From DATKZM01 sp035527975 (GTDB lineage: Bacteria > Pseudomonadota > Alphaproteobacteria > JAPULJ01), in NCBI GenBank assembly GCA_035527975.1, contig DATKZM010000049.1:13648-77647 (forward strand): DNA of 64,000 bases. The letters run 5' to 3'. How positions within the stretch are numbered: position 1 is the stretch's first letter; the number at the start of each line of letters is the position of its first letter. The notes under the pieces are model-generated. The model was not told the DNA's origin. It saw only the letters and a list, made by a program, of their open reading frames with translations, and did no database searches. This document shows positions 32,725 to 41,117 of the stretch, piece after piece. The translations under genes and the position numbers were made by a program.

Positions 32725-33960
32725 CTAGCTCGTCTGCTCGGCGCTGCGCTCTCGTCCGCGCTGTCTTTTGCGTTGGCGCGCATAGGTACGGTTCTTCCAG
32801 TCGCCGCCGCGACCGCGCAGATGGCGCCAGGCGCTGTCGAGGGTCATCAGCGTGTAGAGAAACGCCGCCGCCGGCAGCGCAAAAAAGCCCCAGCCAATGC
32901 GCCGGTAGAGCCGCCAGGTGGGGTAGTAGGCGATCCACATGAGCAGCAGCGCCGCCAATCCAAGCGCCGCCAATACCGGCGCCACGATGACAAGTCCACC
33001 AATGAGCGTCGCGATCGGCGCGAGATAGAGCACGCTCATGCCGAGTACGGTGGCGACCAACATGAGCGGCGAGTAGTCGAGCTGCGAGAAGGCGGTGCGC
33101 GTGACCATCGACCAGATGTCCCTCAAGCCCTCGTAAGGCCGGATGCTGCGCGTGGTGTCGGTGGCAAGGCCAATCCAGATCGGTCCGCGCTGCTTCAGGA
33201 GGGCGGCCAGCGCACAGTCGTCGATCAACTCGCCGGCGATGCGGTCGAGACCGCCCGCGCGTTGCAATGCGCGGCGGCGCACCAGCATGCAGCCACCCGC
33301 GGCGGCGGCAACATGGCTGCGCCGGCTGTTGGCGGCGGGAAAGGGACAGAGCTTTTGAAAAAAGAAGACGAAGGCTGGGATCAGCAACCGCTCGATCGGG
33401 CGCTCGCAATGCAGGCGCACTATCAGCGAAACCAGATCGAGCTTCTTGGTTTCGGCCTTGGCGACAAGGCGTTTCAAGTTGTGCGGGCCGTGCACGATGT
33501 CGGCATCGGTGAAGAGGACGTAGCGGGCATGGACGCCGTTCTGCTCGCTGGACTGCAGCAGTGCCTCAAAACCGGTCGCCATGGCGGAGAGCTTGCCGGT
33601 CCAGCCCGCCGGCAGCGCCCGGGCGGGGATGACGTGGAAGGCTTCGGGTCGGCTGCTGTCGCGCGCCACGCGCCGTGCCGCGGCGGCGGTGCCATCGGTG
33701 CTGTAGTCGTCGACCAGTATTACCGCGAGCTGGCCCGGATAATCCTGCTCGAGCAGGCTGCGGATGGCGCGGTCGACGACGGCCACTTCGTCCCGCGCCG
33801 GCACGATCGCGGCCACCGCCGGCCAGTTTGGAAGCTCGCGGACTTTGCGGCGCAAGCGCTGGTTTGCCAGCCAGAAGCCGCGGCGGAACAGCAGCAGATA
33901 AACCCAGCCGACAACCGACAGCGCCGCCAAGGCGGCAAGGATGATGGAGAGCATCGTCAT
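32725..33960 (-). CDS. hpnB: HpnB, hopanoid-associated glycosyltransferase
   Basis: A 411-residue family-2 membrane glycosyltransferase. An N-terminal anchor (LSIILAALAALSVVGWVYLLLF, in part) precedes the GT-A domain with VAAIVPARDE, VILVDDYSTDGT and the DxD in LFTDADIVHG. A later ELIDDCALAALLKQRG gives the acceptor-side Asp, and four helices close the protein. HpnB is a conserved hopanoid-cluster protein whose sugar and acceptor are not established. The basic C-terminal tail (YARQRKRQRGRERS) is variable. Confidence 0.92.
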   Translation of the reverse strand: MTMLSIILAALAALSVVGWVYLLLFRRGFWLANQRLRRKVRELPNWPAVAAIVPARDEVAVVDRAIRSLLEQDYPGQLAVILVDDYSTDGTAAAARRVARDSSRPEAFHVIPARALPAGWTGKLSAMATGFEALLQSSEQNGVHARYVLFTDADIVHGPHNLKRLVAKAETKKLDLVSLIVRLHCERPIERLLIPAFVFFFQKLCPFPAANSRRSHVAAAAGGCMLVRRRALQRAGGLDRIAGELIDDCALAALLKQRGPIWIGLATDTTRSIRPYEGLRDIWSMVTRTAFSQLDYSPLMLVATVLGMSVLYLAPIATLIGGLVIVAPVLAALGLAALLLMWIAYYPTWRLYRRIGWGFFALPAAAFLYTLMTLDSAWRHLRGRGGDWKNRTYARQRKRQRGRERSAEQTS

Positions 33961-34047
33961 GTTGCGATCTTAGCGCGGGGCAGTCGGGAATGCCTTAACA
34001 GTTGGCGATGGAGGTGGTCCGTACTCCGTGCTGATTGGACCGTATTT

Positions 34048-34228
34048 GTAGGGGCGGGTTTGAAACCCGCCCTCCGGTGTTGCGCGCGGGTTTGAAACCC
34101 GACCCTACTAACATTGGCTGTCGGCCGGCCTACAGATCGTCGTCCTCGCGCAGGCGGGGATCCATGGTCGTTGTGAGAGGTCGTATCCTTCGATCCCTGG
34201 ATTCCCGCTTTCGCGGGAATGACGACCG
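34048..34228. repeat. Cluster of REP-type palindromes between hpnB and the dioxygenase gene
   Basis: Two GTAGGGGCGGGTTT-type palindromes (34048-34074, and a degenerate 34083-34108) are followed by facing arms with CCCGCTTTCGCGGG (34139-34165 and 34198-34228) like those at 14640-14703. They occupy most of the 298-bp gap. No gene is seen. Confidence 0.85.
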
Positions 34229-34258
34229 CGAATGTTGGCAGTGCCGACCGACCGCCGC

Positions 34259-35050
34259 TCACACCCGGAAGACATACTCCTTGTCCGGGTCGCGCTCGAT
34301 GTCGGGTGGGTAGCTCTTGCGCTTGTCGGCGTAGTACTGCGTCAGGTGATCGCCGGCAGAGGCGCGGTTGTAGGTGATGTAGAGGATGCGGCGCTTCTCG
34401 TCGGTCATGTTCGCGGCCGAACCGTGTGGTGCGAAACTGTCGAAGAAGACGGCATCGCCAGGCTCTGTCTCGCAAGTGACGAACTCCATGCCGCCCAAGT
34501 CGTTATCGTTGAGCGGCTCCCATTCCTGATGGACGAGGCCCTTGTCGTGGTGGCCCGCGGCGAGCTCGAGCGCGCCGTTCTGCGCCGTCGCGCGATCGAT
34601 GCTGACCATCGCGGTGATGAAGAAGTCGGCATAGGTGCCCCAGCCGGCCTGCTGGTCCTGATGCGGCTTGAAACCATCGCCGCCGGGCATCTTGAAGTTG
34701 ATCTTGTCCTTGAACAACACGGCCGGCTCGCCGAGCAGTTGGGAGACCGCGCCGATCATACGGCCATCGCGCAGTAGATCATTGAAACCGGCATGATAGG
34801 GAATGAAGTTCTCAAGCCGGTTGAGCATGCGGGCACCGTCCTTGAGGCTTTGCTCGAAATACATCATGTGCCTGCCCGGCGTTTCCGGCCAGGCCTCGAC
34901 CTCGTCGGCCCGGGCGGCGATGCCGGCCATCTCCGGCGCCGAATAGAGCGCGCGCACGACGAGGAAGCCTTCGTCGTTGAAGCGCGCGATATCGGCGGGT
35001 GCGAGCGGGCCTTCGACGTCAGTTTGGATTTCGGCTTGGGTGGCGGTCAT
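34259..35050 (-). CDS. PhyH-family Fe(II)/2-oxoglutarate dioxygenase, possibly phosphonate hydroxylase
   Basis: A 263-residue phytanoyl-CoA-dioxygenase-family enzyme. Iron ligands are H130 and D132 (GFKPHQDQQAGWG) and H209 (FAPHGSAANMTDEKRR); the 2-oxoglutarate Arg is about R220. The C-terminus ITYNRASAGDHLTQYYADKR is, from memory, reminiscent of PhnY-type 2-aminoethylphosphonate hydroxylases, but that was not checked by alignment. It lies inside the hpn run between hpnC and hpnB, where no standard hpn gene has this fold. It could hydroxylate AEP or a hopanoid side chain. ATG 35050 matches the family length. Confidence 0.85.
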   Translation of the reverse strand: MTATQAEIQTDVEGPLAPADIARFNDEGFLVVRALYSAPEMAGIAARADEVEAWPETPGRHMMYFEQSLKDGARMLNRLENFIPYHAGFNDLLRDGRMIGAVSQLLGEPAVLFKDKINFKMPGGDGFKPHQDQQAGWGTYADFFITAMVSIDRATAQNGALELAAGHHDKGLVHQEWEPLNDNDLGGMEFVTCETEPGDAVFFDSFAPHGSAANMTDEKRRILYITYNRASAGDHLTQYYADKRKSYPPDIERDPDKEYVFRV

Positions 35051-35134
35051 TGCATTCGTCTTTCGATCGCGTTCGCTTCGTCGCCAGCAATCATAATTGG
35101 CGTGCGCGCCGTTCGGCCGCAGCAAAAATCCCAC

Positions 35135-36049
35135 TCATGCGGCATTCCGCCGCGCGCGGCCGAGCCAGGTATCGAAAACGCCGCGCAGGAGGCACCAAAG
35201 GAAGCGCGGCTTGGACAGCTCAACGCGTTCGGCGACCGGATCGCGGCGACGCAAGGCGGCGGCCAGGTCTTCTGCGATGCGGACGATCGCGGCCGCTTCC
35301 ATCGCCAGCCGGCGCGAGCGTAGGCGGCCGGGCAGGGCGCGCGCGGCCACGAGCAATTCGTCGACCCCGTCGAGGCATTGCTCGAAGACGACGCGCAAAC
35401 CGGGTGTGGCGGCGGCGGCATCGAGATCCTCGATGCGCGCGCCGGCGGCCGCCAGCCAGTCGCCCGGCAGGTAGACGCGGTCAAGGGTCCGATAGTCGTC
35501 CCGGCAGTCCTGCAGGTGGTTGATTACTTGGAGCGCATCGCAGAGAGCATCCGAATTGGCATAGCCGGCCTTGTCCTCGCCATGCAGGTCGAGCAGGTAG
35601 CGGCCGACCGGCGAGGCTGAGTAGCGGCAGTAGCCGGCAATCAGCTCGTCCCAGTCGGTGTAGCGGAGCTTGGTCGCATCGCCCTTGAAGGCCGTTATGA
35701 GATCGCGGCAATGCTGGACCGTGATGCGGCAGGCTTCGAGGCTCCGCCTGCAGGCATGGGCGGTGGCCAGCGCGATATCGTCGTCCTTGCCAAGCAGCGC
35801 CTGGTCCATGCGCTCCAGCCGGGCGAGCTTTTCTTCGGACGCCAGCGAGGCGTTGTCGGCGATATCGTCAATCGCCCGCGCGAAGGCATAGAAGGCCGCC
35901 ACATGGCCCCGCAGCTTTTTCGCGATGAGCCAGGAGCCGACCGGAAAATTCTCATCGCCCGCGCCCTTGCCCGACGGCGCCTCGACCGGCGGCGCGGGGT
36001 GCGCTGCCGCCTGATGCGGGGTCTCTTCGACTGCCTGGGCTCTGGTCAT
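35135..36049 (-). CDS. hpnC: HpnC, hydroxysqualene synthase
   Basis: A 304-residue squalene/phytoene-synthase-fold enzyme that converts presqualene diphosphate to hydroxysqualene. Asp-rich motifs RAIDDIADN and HLQDCRDDYRTLDRVYLP are both present. The HpnC character is the N-terminal ENFPVGSWLIAKKLRGHVAAFYAFAR block. A Pro/Ala-rich extension of about 30 residues precedes it. It is the first gene of the minus-strand hpn run, divergent from queA with 130 bp between, the likely location of the run's main promoter. Confidence 0.94.
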   Translation of the reverse strand: MTRAQAVEETPHQAAAHPAPPVEAPSGKGAGDENFPVGSWLIAKKLRGHVAAFYAFARAIDDIADNASLASEEKLARLERMDQALLGKDDDIALATAHACRRSLEACRITVQHCRDLITAFKGDATKLRYTDWDELIAGYCRYSASPVGRYLLDLHGEDKAGYANSDALCDALQVINHLQDCRDDYRTLDRVYLPGDWLAAAGARIEDLDAAAATPGLRVVFEQCLDGVDELLVAARALPGRLRSRRLAMEAAAIVRIAEDLAAALRRRDPVAERVELSKPRFLWCLLRGVFDTWLGRARRNAA

Positions 36050-36179
36050 CGCCTGTGCCGGGCTCCTCGTGCGTCAGCCTTGACGCCAGCTTAGCCTGAT
36101 ACCGCGGTCACGGCGCGGCTGGTGGCGTGCGGGCGCGTGCATTATCTAAGGGCCCATGGACGGGGATGCGAGAGCGCAA

Positions 36180-37229
36180 ATGCGCGTCGACGACTTCGAT
36201 TTCGAGCTGCCGCGCGATCTGATCGCCGCGCGTCCGGCCGAGCCGCGTGACGCGGCTCGGCTGCTGGAGGTGCGCGGCGAGGCGCTGGGGGACCACGTCT
36301 TCGGTGAGCTGCCCGGGCTGCTGTGCGCCGGAGACCTCTTGGTCTTCAACGACACCAAGGTGATCCCCGCGCGGCTCACGGGCCGGCGGGGCGAGGCGAA
36401 GATCGAGGCAACGCTTCACAAACGCGAGGGACCGGGGCGCTGGCGCGCCTTTGCCCGCCCAGCCAAGCGGCTCAAACCGGGCGACCGGATCGTCTTTGCG
36501 GTCGGCTTCGAGGCCGAGGTTGCGGCCAAGGGCGAGGCGGGCGAAGTGACGCTTGATTTCGCGCTCGATGACGCGGCAATGAGGGAGGCGCTCGGCCAGC
36601 ATGGCGCGATGCCGTTGCCGCCCTATATCCCGCGCCCGGCCGGGCCGGATGCGCGCGATGTGGCCGATTATCAGACGGTCTATGCGGCGCGCGAGGGCGC
36701 CGTTGCGGCGCCAACGGCGGGGCTCCATTTCACGCAAGGCCTGCTCGGGGCGCTCGATGCGGCGGGGATCGGCGCGACTTTCGTTACCCTGACCGTGGGC
36801 GCGGGAACCTTCCTGCCGGTCAAGGCCGAGCGGGTCGCCGACCATGTCATGCATGCCGAATGGGGCCATGTGAGCGACGAAGCCGCGCGCGCCGTCGCCA
36901 AGACCAAGGCGGCCGGCGGGCGCGTCGTCGCGGTTGGAACGACGAGCCTGCGGTTGCTCGAAAGCGCGGCCGGCACCGACGCTACTGACGGTGCCGTGGC
37001 GTCTTTCGAAGGCGAGACCGACATCTTCATCACGCCGGGCTTTGGTTTTCGCGCCGCCGATCTCCTGATCACCAATTTTCACCTGCCGCGCTCGACGCTC
37101 TTCATGCTGGTGGCGGCCTTTTCGGGCCTCGCGTGCATGAAGGCCGCCTACGACCATGCAATATCGGGCGGCTACCGCTTTTATTCCTACGGCGATGCCT
37201 GTCTCCTTCATAGGAATGTAAAAGGGTGA
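36180..37229 (+). CDS. queA: QueA, SAM:tRNA ribosyltransferase-isomerase
   Basis: Transfers and isomerises the ribosyl part of SAM onto preQ1 in tRNA, giving epoxyqueuosine. It is 349 residues long from MRVDDFDFELPRDLIA, which matches the family start, so ATG 36180 is preferred to 36156. Other family blocks: RPAEPRDAARLL, FNDTKVIPARLTG, APTAGLHFT, VTLTVGAGTFLPVK and GFGFRAADLLITNFHLPRST. A CCCTCCCCC repeat separates it from tgt, but shared direction and pathway argue for a functional unit. Confidence 0.96.
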   Translation: MRVDDFDFELPRDLIAARPAEPRDAARLLEVRGEALGDHVFGELPGLLCAGDLLVFNDTKVIPARLTGRRGEAKIEATLHKREGPGRWRAFARPAKRLKPGDRIVFAVGFEAEVAAKGEAGEVTLDFALDDAAMREALGQHGAMPLPPYIPRPAGPDARDVADYQTVYAAREGAVAAPTAGLHFTQGLLGALDAAGIGATFVTLTVGAGTFLPVKAERVADHVMHAEWGHVSDEAARAVAKTKAAGGRVVAVGTTSLRLLESAAGTDATDGAVASFEGETDIFITPGFGFRAADLLITNFHLPRSTLFMLVAAFSGLACMKAAYDHAISGGYRFYSYGDACLLHRNVKG

Positions 37230-37247
37230 AGGCGCGCTCCTTCATTT

Positions 37248-37392
37248 TCCCTCCCCCCTTGTGGGGGAGGGCCGGGGTGGGGGGTATGCGCGAAGCGCGC
37301 ACGTTCTTGCTTGTGGCGAAGACCCAAATGCGCGCGGACGCGCGCCGACCCCCCACCCTAACCCTCCCCCACAAGGGGGGAGGGGGTGATTG
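37248..37392. repeat. CCCTCCCCC-type intergenic repeat, copy 2
   Basis: Two long facing arms: CCCTCCCCC...GGGGGG at the left (37248-37285) and CCCCCCACCCTAACC...GGGGAGGGGG at the right (37350-37388), with hairpins inside each arm. This is the best-preserved of the three copies. It lies between queA and tgt and would fold in their mRNA. Confidence 0.9.
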
Positions 37393-37404
37393 CTGGGAGC
37401 GTAT

Positions 37405-38526
37405 ATGAGCGCCTTCGGCTTTGAGCTTCTGGCCAGCGACGGCGCGGCGCGGCGCGGACGGCTCACCACTGCGCATGGGCCGGTCGAAACGCCGGCCTTC
37501 ATGCCGGTCGGCACGGCGGCGACGGTGAAGGGCATGACGGCCGACATGGTCGCGGCGACCGGGGCGCAGATGGTGCTTGCCAATACCTACCATCTGATGC
37601 TGCGCCCAGGCGCCGACCGCATCGCCAGGCTTGGCGGGTTGCACGCTTTCATGGACTGGAAGGGGCCGATCCTTACCGATTCGGGCGGCTTCCAGGTGAT
37701 GTCGCTGGCTGATCTCCGTAAGATCACCGAGGAGGGGGTCACTTTCCGTTCGCATATTAACGGCGCCAAGGTGACGCTGACGCCGGAGCGTTCGGTGGAG
37801 ATCCAGCACCAGCTGGACGCGACGGTGACGATGGTTTTCGACGAATGCACGCCGTGGCCGGTCAGCGAGGCCGACGCCGCAGCGTCCATGCGGCTTTCGA
37901 TGCGGTGGGCCGAGCGTTCGCGCGCGGCGTTCGTCGGGCGGCCGGGTTATGCATTGTTCGGCATTGTCCAGGGCAGCGCGTTCCGTGATCTCCGAGAAGA
38001 ATCTTCTAAAGCACTGACAAATATTGGCTTTGACGGATATGCCGTGGGCGGTCTCGCGGTGGGCGAGGGCCAGGCCATGATGTTCGAAATGCTGGAAGCA
38101 ACCGCGCCGCATCTGCCCGCCGGCGCCCCGCGTTATCTGATGGGGGTGGGCAAGCCGGCCGATATCGTCGGCGCGGTCGCGCGCGGCATCGATCTCTTCG
38201 ACTGCGTGCTGCCGACGCGCTCTGGTCGCACCGGCCAGGCCTTCACGCGTGCGGGCACGCTCAACCTGCGCAATGCCCGTCACGCCGAGGATGGCGGCCC
38301 ACTCGATCCTGAATGCGGCTGCCCGGCCTGCCGCGGCCATTCGCGCGCCTATCTGCATCACCTCTTCAAGGCGCAGGAGATGTTGGGGCCGATCCTGCTG
38401 ACGGCGCACAATCTCACCTACTACCAGGATCTGATGCGCGATATCCGGGCGGCGATCGAGGCGGGGACATTCGCCGACTTCGCGCGAACGGTCCCAGTGC
38501 CGAAAAAGGGCACGCCGGCTATCTGA
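37405..38526 (+). CDS. tgt: tRNA-guanine transglycosylase (Tgt)
   Basis: Exchanges G34 for preQ1 in tRNAs with GUN anticodons. It is 373 residues. Catalytic Asp are in LTDSGGFQVMSL and FDCVLPTRSGRTGQAFTR, and the zinc site is CGCPACRGHSRAYLHHLF with C-x-C-x2-C and His. Start ATG 37405 follows GGGAG; a TTG 15 bases upstream is less likely. It lies between queA and queF/queG, completing the late queuosine pathway. Confidence 0.97.
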   Translation: MSAFGFELLASDGAARRGRLTTAHGPVETPAFMPVGTAATVKGMTADMVAATGAQMVLANTYHLMLRPGADRIARLGGLHAFMDWKGPILTDSGGFQVMSLADLRKITEEGVTFRSHINGAKVTLTPERSVEIQHQLDATVTMVFDECTPWPVSEADAAASMRLSMRWAERSRAAFVGRPGYALFGIVQGSAFRDLREESSKALTNIGFDGYAVGGLAVGEGQAMMFEMLEATAPHLPAGAPRYLMGVGKPADIVGAVARGIDLFDCVLPTRSGRTGQAFTRAGTLNLRNARHAEDGGPLDPECGCPACRGHSRAYLHHLFKAQEMLGPILLTAHNLTYYQDLMRDIRAAIEAGTFADFARTVPVPKKGTPAI

Positions 38527-38542
38527 CGGGGAGGGCGCCAGA

Positions 38543-39331
38543 ATGCAAAAGACGCAAGCAGGCTACGAATTTCTGAAGGTCACGACGGCCGACGGGATCG
38601 GCTGGATCGAATACAACCGGCCGCCGATCAACACCTTCAATCATGCGATGCTGCACGAAATGCGCGCGGCGCTCGATGCGCTGGTCGCCGATGATGCGAC
38701 GCGCGTGGTGGTGATCGCGAGCGCGCTGGAAAAGCACTTCAGTGCTGGCGCGGAGCTGCAGCTCTTCGACGGGATCGGCAGCGACGGCATGCGCGACTGG
38801 GCGGAATACTGTCACGGCATTGTCGGCGTGTTGCGCGCCTCGCCCAAGCCGTTCCTGGCGGCGATCCATGGGGCGGCGGTGGGCGGCGGTTTGGAGATGA
38901 CGTTTCATTGCGATCTGCGTTTCGCGGCCGCGACCGCCCGGATCGGCTCGCCGGAGATCAACATCAACTACCTGCCGCCGATCGCGGGCACGCAAGCGCT
39001 GGCGCGGCTGATGGGCCGCTCAAAGGCGCTCGACTATCTCTTTCGCGGCGAGCTGATCAGCGCTGGCGAGGCGCACAAGGCGGGACTGGTCGATTTCGTC
39101 TGTCCGCCGGAGACCCTGCGCGCGGAGGTGGCCGAGTATGCGGCCATGCTGGCGACCAAGCCGCCCGAGGCGCTCGCCGCAATCCGGCGCTGCGTGATCG
39201 ATGGCGGGTCGCGGAGCTTCGAGGAAGGGCTGGCGATCGAACTCGACTGCGTAAGCGTGCTTGCGGCCACGCCCAATTTCGAGGAGGGTGTGCGCGCATT
39301 TCTGGGCCGGCGGCCGCCGGTCTGGAGGTGA
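38543..39331 (+). CDS. Enoyl-CoA hydratase/isomerase family protein (crotonase)
   Basis: A 262-residue crotonase-fold protein. The oxyanion-hole segments are KHFSAGAELQLF and HGAAVGGGLEMTFHCDLRFA. A Glu at SPEININYLPPIAGTQAL corresponds to one catalytic acid of hydratases, while the second position is Pro-rich, so hydratase, isomerase or another CoA reaction is possible. It begins 16 bp after tgt and may share its transcript. No other beta-oxidation genes are adjacent. Confidence 0.88.
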   Translation: MQKTQAGYEFLKVTTADGIGWIEYNRPPINTFNHAMLHEMRAALDALVADDATRVVVIASALEKHFSAGAELQLFDGIGSDGMRDWAEYCHGIVGVLRASPKPFLAAIHGAAVGGGLEMTFHCDLRFAAATARIGSPEININYLPPIAGTQALARLMGRSKALDYLFRGELISAGEAHKAGLVDFVCPPETLRAEVAEYAAMLATKPPEALAAIRRCVIDGGSRSFEEGLAIELDCVSVLAATPNFEEGVRAFLGRRPPVWR

Positions 39332-39382
39332 ACCGGCGGACAACGAGGTCCAATTGGCAAAGAGAAAGAGGAGACGGTGAGG

Positions 39383-39670
39383 ATGGCGGTTTATCTGATC
39401 GCGCAGGTCGATATCAGCGACATGGACGTATTCATGGACTATCAGGATAAGGCGAAGGTCACGATCGAGAATGCCGGCGGCAAGATGCTGGTGCGCAACG
39501 CCGTGCCCGAGGCGGTCGAGGGTTCTACCGACGACCGTAAGATCGTGATGATCGAGTTCCCCTCGGCACAGGTCGCGGGCACGTGGTTCAAATCGCCCGA
39601 ATACCAAGAGGTTGCCAAGATCCGCGAAGGCAAGGCGGTGGTCGAGGCGGTGATGGTTCAGGGCCTTTAG
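39383..39670 (+). CDS. DUF1330-family protein, copy 1
   Basis: A 95-residue ferredoxin-fold (dimeric alpha-beta barrel) protein of unknown function. It starts MAVYLIAQVDISDMDVF, with the family blocks GGKMLVRN, IVMIEFPSAQVAGTWFKSPEYQ and REGKAVVEAVMVQGL. ATG 39383 is preferred to the GTG at 39377, since GAGGAG lies nine bases upstream. It is paralogous to the next gene. Confidence 0.88.
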   Translation: MAVYLIAQVDISDMDVFMDYQDKAKVTIENAGGKMLVRNAVPEAVEGSTDDRKIVMIEFPSAQVAGTWFKSPEYQEVAKIREGKAVVEAVMVQGL

Positions 39671-39728
39671 GCCATTTCTGGCGAACAGCAAGAAACGCCG
39701 AATGGCAAGAAACAGAGGGAGCAAGAAA

Positions 39729-40010
39729 ATGGCGGGATACATCATCACGCGGATCGACGTGACCAACCCAGAGGGTATGAAGGCCTACCAGGAGGCGGTG
39801 CCGGCCAGCCTTGAAGCGGCCGGCGGCAAGTACCTCGTGCGCGGCGGCGAGGTCTATGGCCCCGACCCCGACGGCCGGCGCCTGGTCGTCATCGAGTTTC
39901 CGAGCGCCGCGGCCGCAAAGGCATGGTGGACGTCGCCCGAGTACCAGGCCATCGCCAAGCTGCGCGAAGGCCATGCGACCATGGACGCCGTCCTCGTCGA
40001 AGGCGTTTAG
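39729..40010 (+). CDS. DUF1330-family protein, copy 2
   Basis: A 93-residue paralogue of the protein at 39383: MAGYIITRIDVTNPEGM, GGKYLVRGGEVYG, LVVIEFPSAAAAKAWWTSPEYQ, and the ending DAVLVEGV. ATG 39729 follows a GAGGGAGCAAGAAA site. The two genes are 58 bp apart and probably co-expressed; heterodimer formation is possible but unproven. Confidence 0.88.
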   Translation: MAGYIITRIDVTNPEGMKAYQEAVPASLEAAGGKYLVRGGEVYGPDPDGRRLVVIEFPSAAAAKAWWTSPEYQAIAKLREGHATMDAVLVEGV

Positions 40011-40079
40011 GGCGCCGAGACCGCGACGCGCGTTGAGGCGCCTGATCGGTCGTAGAGCGCGCGGATGACGAGGACGTCG

Positions 40080-40511
40080 ATGAAAGAGGCACCGGTCATC
40101 CGCCGCGCTCAGCTCCCCGAGATCGCCGATTGCGCGCGGCTTTATGTCGAGACAGGCCGCCGGACCTTCACCTGGCACCCGCGCAGCCATTTTCGCCGCG
40201 ATGAGATCGCGCGTTGCGCAGAGGACGAGGACGTTTGGGTCGCGTTTCGAGACGATGTGATCGCAGGGCTTCTGACTTATTTTGAGCCCGAGCATTTTGT
40301 GCATTTTCTCATGGTCGATTGGCGCTGGCGGGGCGAGGGGCTCGGATCGGCGCTGATCGCCCATGTCCGGGCGCACTATGGCGCACGGCACAAGTTGAAG
40401 GTGGACCGCCCGAACACGGATGCGCTGGGGTTCTATGCGGGCCATGGGTATAAGGAAATCGGCGAGGGCAAGAGCGACGGCGTGGCCTGGGTGTTGATGC
40501 GCTCGCCGTAG
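40080..40511 (+). CDS. GNAT-family N-acetyltransferase
   Basis: A 143-residue acyl-CoA-dependent N-acetyltransferase. The acetyl-CoA-binding motif region is HFLMVDWRWRGEGLGSALIAHVRA (the R-x2-G-x-G/A core is RGEGLGS), and VDRPNTDALGFYAGHGYKEIGEG forms the C-terminal strands. Substrate unknown. ATG 40080 with GAGGA upstream is preferred; 40065 is an alternative in-frame ATG. Confidence 0.88.
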   Translation: MKEAPVIRRAQLPEIADCARLYVETGRRTFTWHPRSHFRRDEIARCAEDEDVWVAFRDDVIAGLLTYFEPEHFVHFLMVDWRWRGEGLGSALIAHVRAHYGARHKLKVDRPNTDALGFYAGHGYKEIGEGKSDGVAWVLMRSP

Positions 40512-40614
40512 CCGCCGGGGCCCGGCGTGTCCATGGGCGCAAGTCCCATGCGCGCAAATCCCAGGGGCGTTTCGGCGCTTGGCCGGCCAGCGATTCGGGC
40601 CTAGTTTCAAGGCC

Positions 40615-41079
40615 ATGACCGATATCGATCAAGATCGTCTGACGGTTTTGGGGCAGCCGGCCGACCAGCCGGCCTCGCCCGACGAGGCCGTGCTCGATAC
40701 CGTCGCGAACCCGCGCGAGGGGACCGATTATCTGGTGCGCTTCACCGCGCCGGAATTCACCTCGCTGTGTCCGGTTACCGGCCAGCCCGATTTCGCCCAT
40801 CTCGTTATCGACTATGTGCCCGACCGGCTGATCGTGGAGAGCAAGTCGCTGAAACTCTTTCTCGGCTCCTACCGCAACCACGGCGCCTTCCACGAGGACT
40901 GCACCGTGGAGATCGCCCAACGCCTGATCGACGCGATGACGCCCAAATGGCTGCGCATCGGCGGCTACTGGTATCCGCGCGGCGGCATCCCGATCGACGT
41001 TTTCTATCAGACCGGCGCGCCGCCGGCGGATCTGTGGATCCCCGATCAGGGCGTGGCGCCCTATCGGGGGCGGGGGTAG
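40615..41079 (+). CDS. queF: NADPH-dependent 7-cyano-7-deazaguanine reductase (QueF)
   Basis: Reduces preQ0 to preQ1. It is 154 residues, the short unimodular type. The nucleophilic Cys52 and Asp59 are in EFTSLCPVTGQPDFAHL, and the QueF motif region is ESKSLKLFLGSYRNHGAFHED. ATG 40615 (MTDIDQDRL) is chosen; upstream codons are unlike the family. It belongs with queA, tgt and queG in this 6-kb queuosine region, while queC, queD and queE are not seen in the window. Confidence 0.96.
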   Translation: MTDIDQDRLTVLGQPADQPASPDEAVLDTVANPREGTDYLVRFTAPEFTSLCPVTGQPDFAHLVIDYVPDRLIVESKSLKLFLGSYRNHGAFHEDCTVEIAQRLIDAMTPKWLRIGGYWYPRGGIPIDVFYQTGAPPADLWIPDQGVAPYRGRG

Positions 41080-41117
41080 GGGGCTCCCCGGCAATCACCG
41101 TGCAAGTTTCAGGCAAC

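Noticed and set aside
25118..34108. Possible CRISPR or att sites from the GTAGGGGCGGGTTT palindromes
   Set aside because: The copies are kilobases apart in intergenic gaps and palindromic, which fits REP elements.
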